Origin: Siphonodentalium dalli
Taxonomy: Eukaryota; Mollusca; Scaphopoda; Gadilida; Siphonodentaliidae
Assembly: GCA_032622095.1 (NCBI GenBank)
Contig: CP136063.1
Location: 270,931,426-270,995,425, forward strand
Reading direction: 5' to 3'
Length of the DNA stretch: 64,000 bases
The notes below the pieces were generated by a model. It saw only the letters and a program-made list of their open reading frames with translations, did not search any database and was not told the DNA's origin. Numbering within the stretch: the stretch's first letter is position 1; every line of letters starts with the position of its first letter. Position numbers and translations under genes: made by a program. Positions 57,777 to 64,000 of the stretch are shown piece after piece.

Positions 57777-58144
57777 TACCCTGCTGACCAAAACAAGTGT
57801 CCACTTACTACTGGTAGTAACCGTGGTGCAGTTAGCATTGCCACCGCAGCCAAAATGCAACTACACCGCGGCTGCACCGGCTAACTACAGTTGGGCCACG
57901 GTGTACTTGCTGTTCGGCCATGGTGTAGTTGCCGCGGTGTCGTTCCTTAAACTGAAACAAAAATACAATACAAACCAGAAATCTGACCACAGTGTACATG
58001 CCGCTCAGTCGGGGTCTAGTTGTCGTTTGGCCGTGGTGTACCTGCCGTTCGGCCGCGGTGTTCAAATGCGGTTACAAACTCTGACACTTCAGCCGAATGG
58101 CAAATACACTGCAGTGCCAATGGACACTTATTTTGTCCGAGGTA
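57777..58144 (+). mobile_element. CpG-rich modular element CG22, copy E
   Basis: Left end taccctgctgaccaaaacaa and right end ...cacttattttgtccgaggta are inverted relative to each other. The interior consists of ~22-bp modules (consensus acaccgcggccgaacggcaa plus gt) in reverse orientation around a unique 'cattaaactgaaaaag...ccagaaatct' spacer. The modules are CpG-dense in an AT-rich setting. At least seven copies occur in the window. Confidence 0.85.
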
Positions 58145-58400
58145 GTTGGCATAGTATGGAATTCAACACGACAGTGCCCAATGATTACCGGTATGTTTTG
58201 AAAATGAGAGATTATTCTAAGATGCCTGTCATTTTGTTAAGTCCAAAAGGAAGAATACCTGAGTTTAGGGTAACATGAGGGAAAAAAACTGGGGCGGGCA
58301 GGCGGTACTTTATTTTATTTTATTTTTCCTTTTTATTTTTCACGGGGAATAATATTTAAGTATTCGTGCCTTCTAATCGTCTGCCAGTGTCACTCGTATA

Positions 58401-58690
58401 TACCCCGCTGGACAAAACAAGTGTCCATTGGCACCGCGGTGTATTTGCCGTTCGGCCGCGGTGTCAGAGTTTGTAACTGCAGTTGAGCACCGCGGCCGAA
58501 CGGCAAGTACACCATGGCCCAACAGCAAGTACACTGCGGCCGAAAGGCAACTACACCGTAGCCGAACGGCATGTACACCGTGGTTAGATTTCTGGTTTGT
58601 ATCGTCTTTTTCAGTTTAATGAACGTACACCGCGGCAATTACACCATGGCCGAACGGCAAGTACACCGCGGCCCAACTGTAGTTACACTG
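58401..58690 (-). mobile_element. CpG-rich modular element CG22, copy F (inverted, truncated)
   Basis: Begins taccccgctggacaaaacaa and 'gtgtccattggcaccgcgg', then runs in reverse order relative to copy G (spacer as 'agatttctggtttgtatcgt'). It breaks off after 'cccaactgtagttacac'. Its 22-bp modules are the least decayed: accgcggccgaacggcaagt is intact. Confidence 0.88.
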
Positions 58691-59614
58691 TTTTAATTTT
58701 CCGTCCCAGAATTAGACTATGTACCGTATTCACGATGGTACATAGTACCGTTTGCCACATGAAGGAACTAAGTTCCGTAAATTGATGCCCCATGAAGTAA
58801 CTATGTTCCGTAAATTGAACACTGTGTGATCCATCACGTGGTTTGAGCGTCGGACTTTTTGAATATTTTCAAGAAGATTGACACAAAAGATCACGCATTT
58901 ATGCATGGAATACATGGATAATCGGGTAAGATAATATATATCATTATTTCCTTAGTATGCAGCAACTTTCCGGTTATTGTGACTTACATTCATGTGTCGC
59001 CAATATCTATAATTTATTGAGTTTATTGATGAGTTTATCATTTTCAATTTGGAAGCTTCGGTTTATACAAAAGTCAAAAACGGACGCGGATTACTTACTG
59101 TACGATCAACCTATTTGAACTATCATTTGCATTACGTTATTATACTGTGATTAATCTGCCAGGTAGGGCGTCTTGATTGATAAATGAAACTATTCTATTC
59201 TATTCTATTCTATTCCATCTCAGGTTATTGTGAATTTTATGTTAAATTTAAATAAAATACATGCATTTAATATTTTAATTTTGCATGAGCAAAAGCCATA
59301 TTTAGTTTGATCATGGGCGTAGCCAGCTAGGGTTCGATCGAACCGCCCTTGAAGGCAGAGGTGCTATTGTCGCCTGACTTCCAGGGTTCGACAGGCCGTT
59401 GGCTGGGTCAACTTCGGGGGTTCGTTAAGTTTATTGGAATGTATAGGAAATAGACCCGGGAAGGTTTGTAAGGGGCAGTACACCTCCCCTACAATCCACT
59501 TAGGAAATTTTGAGGAGTATCACGAAATGATGAACATGTTGACATAATAATTTTTTTCCTCTGTTTTCTTATTTGTCTTTTTCTAATTTTTGTTTTTTTG
59601 CTGCTGTTGTTATT
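58691..59614. other. no gene recognised; (TATTC)n at 59,192-59,217
   Basis: Short direct repeat 'actaagttccgtaaattga/actatgttccgtaaattga' at 58,768-58,818. 'gattgataaatgaaac' followed by (TATTC)n looks like the 3' tail of a LINE whose body is absent. Nothing coding. Confidence 0.6.
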
Positions 59615-59986
59615 ATGCCCCCGAAACAAGTGTCCACTTAACCGCGGTGCGGTTAGCGTTGCCACCGCGGCTGAAATACAACTACACCACGGCTCCACCG
59701 GCTAACTACAGTTGGGCCGCCGTGTACTTGCCGTTTGGCCATGGTGTAGTTTCCACTGTGTACGTTCATTAAACTGAAAAAGGATGATACAACCAGAAAT
59801 CTAACCATGGTGTACATGCGGTCCGGCTGCGGTGTAGTTGCCCTCCGGCCGTGGTGTATTTGCCGATCGGCGCAGTGTACTTGCCATTCGGCCACGGTGC
59901 TCAACTGCAGTTACATACTCTGACACTGCGGCCGAACGGCAAATACACCACGGTGACAATGGACACTTGTTTTGTCAAGCAGGGTA
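59615..59986 (+). mobile_element. CpG-rich modular element CG22, copy G
   Basis: Essentially full length: 'cgaaacaagtgtccacttaa', 'ccgcggtgcggttagcgttg', spacer 'cattaaactgaaaaaggatg', and end 'ttgttttgtcaagcagggta'. Used as reference to recognise the two insertions in copy C. Confidence 0.87.
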
Positions 59987-60408
59987 ACTAAGCAGCTATC
60001 AGTGACTGCCCATAAGTGAAGTTCATTTTGTTATTACAACTAAGAAAACATTGCAGACATCACTATTAGCCTACACAAACATAACACTAAATGAATCAAA
60101 TGAAGTTGGGGACCTCACAATTAGCTAACATAAACACTATCTCAATAAAATTAAGCTGATTTAATGCCTTCTAATTAATGGGGCCGACTTCGCGTGGGGC
60201 TGTCTTTGTATGGGGCCGACTTCGCGCGGGGCCGACTTCCCAAGATACCGTTAATCAAATCAGTATAGTCCCGTGGCAAGTCGGCATATGACGTTGCTAG
60301 TCTAAAGTGGACAGCATTGTGTTCAGTTTCAATTAAAGTGATGCTACATGTATATACGTGCATGTTTAACTTGTTTTCACAGTCATTGGTAATTATAGGA
60401 AGATGTCT
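59987..60408. other. no gene recognised; short GC-rich repeat at 60,180-60,240
   Basis: 'ggggccgacttcgcg' occurs three times (60,180, 60,215 and 60,230, the last diverging after 'cgactt'). The remainder is AT-rich. Confidence 0.6.
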
Positions 60409-60549
60409 CTATTCCGAAGGTTCGCTATTCCGAAGGTTCACTATTCCGAAGGTTCATAATTCCGAAGGTTCGCTATTCCGAATGTTCATTATTCCGACGG
60501 TTCGCTATTCCGAAGGTTCTCTATTCCGAGGGTTCGCTATTCCGAAGGT
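60409..60549. repeat. 16-bp minisatellite (ctattccgaaggttcg)n
   Basis: About nine units from 60,409 to 60,549 with single-base variants (attccgaaggttca, attccgaatgttca, attccgacggttcg). Confidence 0.95.
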
Positions 60550-61883
60550 TTTTGTTATTTTATAGGTTAATTCTATATTCTAAAGTATTGAGAGGGTTCT
60601 TGAGCACGAAGACTCTTTTTATGAAGGAAATAACTTAAATAACACATTAAATGTGATTTTGTTTGCTTTCGCGGATTTCCTTGAGATTTTATGTCATTAC
60701 GTATCAAGTTATTCTTCAATATATATTCACATTAAGCAGACCACACAATTGCTATGTTTCCATTCGATTTAGTGCCATTGCGTATGACGTTATATCTCAA
60801 TAATAAGAATACGCCAGCTAAAGGCGGGTTATATATAACAGTGGGGCTATAACGCTTAATGAATACTGGAGCGCCATAACATACTGCGAAGCAGAATATC
60901 GCTGAATAGACGGATATGAGATGAACGTAACTGCAATTGTGACTTTTTATTGACTTTAATCCCCACTTAATTTCCGAGATACTTATTATTTTTGATAGTG
61001 CCTTGATATACGGTTTTAATAACAATTTATGTTATAAAATATGATTAAAATACTATAATTCACACCGTTTGAAACGTCTATGTCTCTGAAGATGCCCATG
61101 CCATAGAGAAATAGAAAACAGCTGAAATCATAAAAAAGACCCCCCCCCAGTTATGGCTCCCAGAACGCAACATAATTCAAACTAAAAATGTATTTTCAAT
61201 GGAAGGGGAATAACTCTATCTTTAAAAATATAGTTATTCCCCTCCATTGAAAATAATACACTTTGAGCAACAAAACCAGATGAAACTTAAACACAAAAAC
61301 ACGTCGGTAATTCACAAACCAAAACAAAATGTTTACAGTTTATTACACCGGATAAGTAAATAATACAATTAGAGCTTCCTATTTCAAATGGGGTGTAGTA
61401 TGATATATATTATAGATATGTGATTTGGAGGTTCGAAAGGCCTGGGCCTTTAAAGTTGATGTTTCTTTCAAGTACAGCTTGCCAGTTGGGACAGACTGTA
61501 TCTGGGGATGGTTGGGTTTTATCATCGTTCTTTAGTATCCGAGTCGATACTACATGTGGTCACGGCCCCATACATGGAGAAAACATTAGTACATAAAACT
61601 TTATCAAGTATGAAGACAAACACTGCTATGTCATACATTCTCACATAATCGGTTGATAAAATCCAAAACATTATTACCTCTCTTTCCAAATATTACACAA
61701 ACAGGGATTTTTCTGCCTATTTTGGGAATGGGTCCGGGTCCCTTCGAATTGGGAAAAATGTGTCTTTACAGACCAAAATTGGGAATTTTCCATGTTTTAG
61801 AAAAATTCAATTAATCACTGTTACACACAAGTAAATAGTACTAATACCGTAATTGTCTGTGTATAACGCGACTTAAACACAGG
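60550..61883. other. no gene recognised; hairpin at 61,193-61,248
   Basis: The inverted repeat 'tttcaatgga-ggggaataac' and its complement at 61,193-61,248 has 24-bp arms and a ~10-base loop. A C homopolymer is at 61,141-61,148. No coding sequence. Confidence 0.65.
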
Positions 61884-62065
61884 CAAGCCTTGAAATAGTG
61901 TGTCTGTCATTTACAAATGAGGTCCCCAGAGGGTGAATTTAGTGATGCTACCCCGCATAGCGGGCTAGCATCACCGAATTCACCCTCTGGGAACCTCATT
62001 CTGCTGAGGTGTAAGCAGAATGGGACCTCATTCTGCAAATGACAGACACCCTATTTCAAGGCTTG
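61884..62065. mobile_element. intact 182-bp palindromic MITE with perfect 8-bp target duplication
   Basis: Inverted ends caagccttgaaatagtgtgt and ...ctatttcaaggcttg. Inner hairpin with gaggtccccagagggtgaat. The target duplication aacacagg lies at 61,876-61,883 and 62,066-62,073. The 8-bp duplication fits hAT. It is the intact reference for fragments at 30,868 and in the 52,190-53,720 array. Confidence 0.93.
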
Positions 62066-64000
62066 AACACAGGTAACTCAAAGATGGAGTAAAATCCCAG
62101 CCCATTGACGTCCATTTCTCAGCCTCAGGTAAGTTAAAAATTCACAGATAACAACGGCAGGATTAAAGCCATCCACCATGTTATACTAATAGTTAGGTCG
62201 CCGCGTGTACATTATACGATGCGGGCCCCCGATGTCGCTGATTTAATATGGGTTTTAGGTCGTTTATCGATCGACTGAGTGTACAAAACGTCGGAAAAAA
62301 ATGATATTAATTATTCAATAAACCCGATGATATTATATACCTACCTGCAATTGGGAATTTGGTGGTTGAAAATTGGGAATAAAGGTGCCTTTTTCCCATT
62401 GGGAATGGGGCCGAATACCGGACCCTAAGGACACCTAAACAAATTCCTGACAAATAATCATCAAATATGCTCCAGATTCGCACTCGATGGGTTCAATTTA
62501 AAAAAACCTGGGGTATGAGCCTCGGACCCCCACCCACGGGAAAGGGACAGCCTGCGGTCGGAGCTTTTCATCTCGGCTGCATGTGAATAAACCTGCTAAG
62601 TAATAGTATTGAAACTTGTTCTATTGAATCCATTCAAAGACAATGTTTATTGCCCAGAGGAGCATGGACTTAATTTAAATAAATAAAATGTATTAGAAAT
62701 TTGTGGTCTTTGACACTGTTTATGGTTGTGTCCTCAGCATGACATATTTGTTTAGAACTTGGCCACCTGATATTTGGTGGTATCAGTTTTCGAGATATTA
62801 TGCAGTGAGCAAACTGCAAAAACACATGTCCCCTTATGTGGAATAATGGTGGCTTTGTTTGATATTCTTGTGGCATCTAAGCCATTCTAAGGCAGTAAGC
62901 TCAAGTGTCTATCGGCTAATGTATATGTAAGTGAATGTTTTTAATTTTAAAATATTCAGTAAATTTTTAAATAATTAATTTTTTTTTTTTAAATAAACAA
63001 GATACCCGCTAAGGCCAAAAAAAGATATTATGTTTCCGTACATCGACTGACCCTAAAAATAACCTGCCCACCCTAAACTTTTTATTGATATTTTGAGAAA
63101 AAGTCCAAATATTGATGATCTTTAGTGTGCAAAACACATGGTTTCTAACATATATCCCTGTGAAAAGTGACCACGAAGTGACAGCAGTCTCATAAGACCA
63201 AGGTGTGTGATGGGTTGTGGATTGATGGGCATACATTTTGCAATTTTAATTTCCTGATAGTGGATCTCCTGCCTGCTTTATGTCTTGTTTTGGGACTTAT
63301 GGGACACTATTATATATAATATATCGCCACGTCTCGGATAAATTTCAAAAGCGAATATTATTTTTTGGCTTTAACTAAATAATGCAATTGCAAATTACAT
63401 TTTCTGACTGCTCTGACAGCCAGCACCTCTATGTGACTCATGGCACATTATCATGTTTCATAATCAGTCAGCTACTCAGCTAATATGTTTTAGGGTAATT
63501 TTTAGGCTTGTAATGATGCACTTGTTTATGATATAATACAAATCATGATACATAGTGGAATTTACAAAACTCGTCCAGTAAATTAGGTCTGAACCTGGTC
63601 ATTGGACCGAACCACCTCGGGTTGTCCGGTCCGGTCCGCATCACTTGTCCTTTGTATATGTTAGTGTATTTTACTCCCATTCTTGACTTAAATATTAATT
63701 TTTTTATTTTCTGTTTGAGTACAGTAAGAGATGGCCCCATAAATGGCTCGGTTTGGGTACAGATTCCCTTTAATACATGGGCGGGTATACGAGTCTATGA
63801 ACCTGTATCGCAAGAGAGAATATCTACTGTTTTATGTATAGGCCTACCAATACCAAAGTTTTGTACATGTAAACATTGCTGTTACAGTGGAATTTGATTC
63901 GGGACAAATTGTGGACTGTTTGTTTATATTTCTGCATACCTTAGTATTAGCTCATATGTAGAGTCCTAAAAAATCAGTTTGAAGTAGTGAATTGAGCACG
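62066..64000. other. no gene recognised
   Basis: AT-rich DNA. 'attgggaa' motifs recur at 61,690-61,790 and 62,350-62,410 as a degenerate inverted pair, perhaps the remains of an element enclosing the MITE. The ORFs of 60-90 residues show no recognisable similarity. No RNA gene seen. Confidence 0.55.

Larger units (their letters stand above)
53867..58240 (+). repeat. 4.4-kb direct duplication, copy 2
   Basis: Second copy of 46,617-51,103. Its left edge falls inside the hAT-1 element (no left terminus here) and its right edge is 'cattttgttaa'. Includes the hAT-1 right half (53,867-54,478), array H4 and CG22 copy E. Confidence 0.95.

Noticed and set aside
62500-62580. Possible tRNA or short RNA gene in a GC-richer patch
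   Set aside because: No cloverleaf or A/B box could be laid out.

Overview
The window looks like an intergenic or deep-intronic stretch of an animal nuclear genome that is saturated with transposable elements. The base composition is AT-rich. The TACATGTA/ACATGTACATGT motif is very frequent, and repeats containing 'gggccataactc' and 'aagatggccgc' occur many times; from memory these are typical of bivalves and other molluscs, so a bivalve or related lophotrochozoan is my best guess. I found no convincing exon of a host protein gene, no rRNA and no tRNA.

Region 1 (1-4590) is the right-hand part of a Polinton/Maverick (adintovirus-like) element, running off the left edge. In order, all on +, it carries a retrovirus-type integrase with a C-terminal chromodomain, a two-pass small membrane protein, a putative minor capsid protein, a small basic core-like protein, the major capsid protein (two in-frame stops), a small CxxC/H protein, and an adenain-type cysteine protease with its catalytic residues in place. 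Only the major capsid gene is visibly broken. DNA polymerase B and the packaging ATPase are not in the window and would be expected to the left.

Region 2 (4770-18200) is non-coding: a 216-bp palindrome of 30-bp repeats, dispersed repeats, and a long degenerate array at 13.3-15.9 kb. Region 3 (18.2-26.4 kb) holds the left end of a CAGAGGCGGA-type hAT-like element, a 5'-truncated and frameshifted non-LTR retrotransposon on the minus strand, a cluster of GCTTAAGC palindromes, two small inverted-repeat transposons and several tandem arrays.

Region 4 (26,841-35,362) is an 8.5-kb unit with inverted ends and a perfect 8-bp target-site duplication. It sits inside another hAT-like element and is itself filled with further repeats. 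Region 5 (36.9-45.5 kb) is a nested stack: a CpG-rich modular element is interrupted by a 619-bp insert and by a complete Gypsy-type LTR retrotransposon (37,667-45,360, minus strand). The LTRs appear identical. The retrotransposon has an extra ORF upstream of gag and a canonical -1 slippery site at the gag-pol junction; gag and pol are each interrupted at a run of nine A/T.

Region 6 (45.5-58.3 kb) is dominated by a 4.4-kb direct duplication (46,617-51,103 and 53,867-58,240) separated by a 2.8-kb spacer with a 460-bp palindromic array. Region 7 (58.3-64 kb) has two more CpG-rich modular elements, a 16-bp minisatellite and an intact palindromic MITE with an 8-bp target duplication. The final 1.9 kb shows nothing recognisable.
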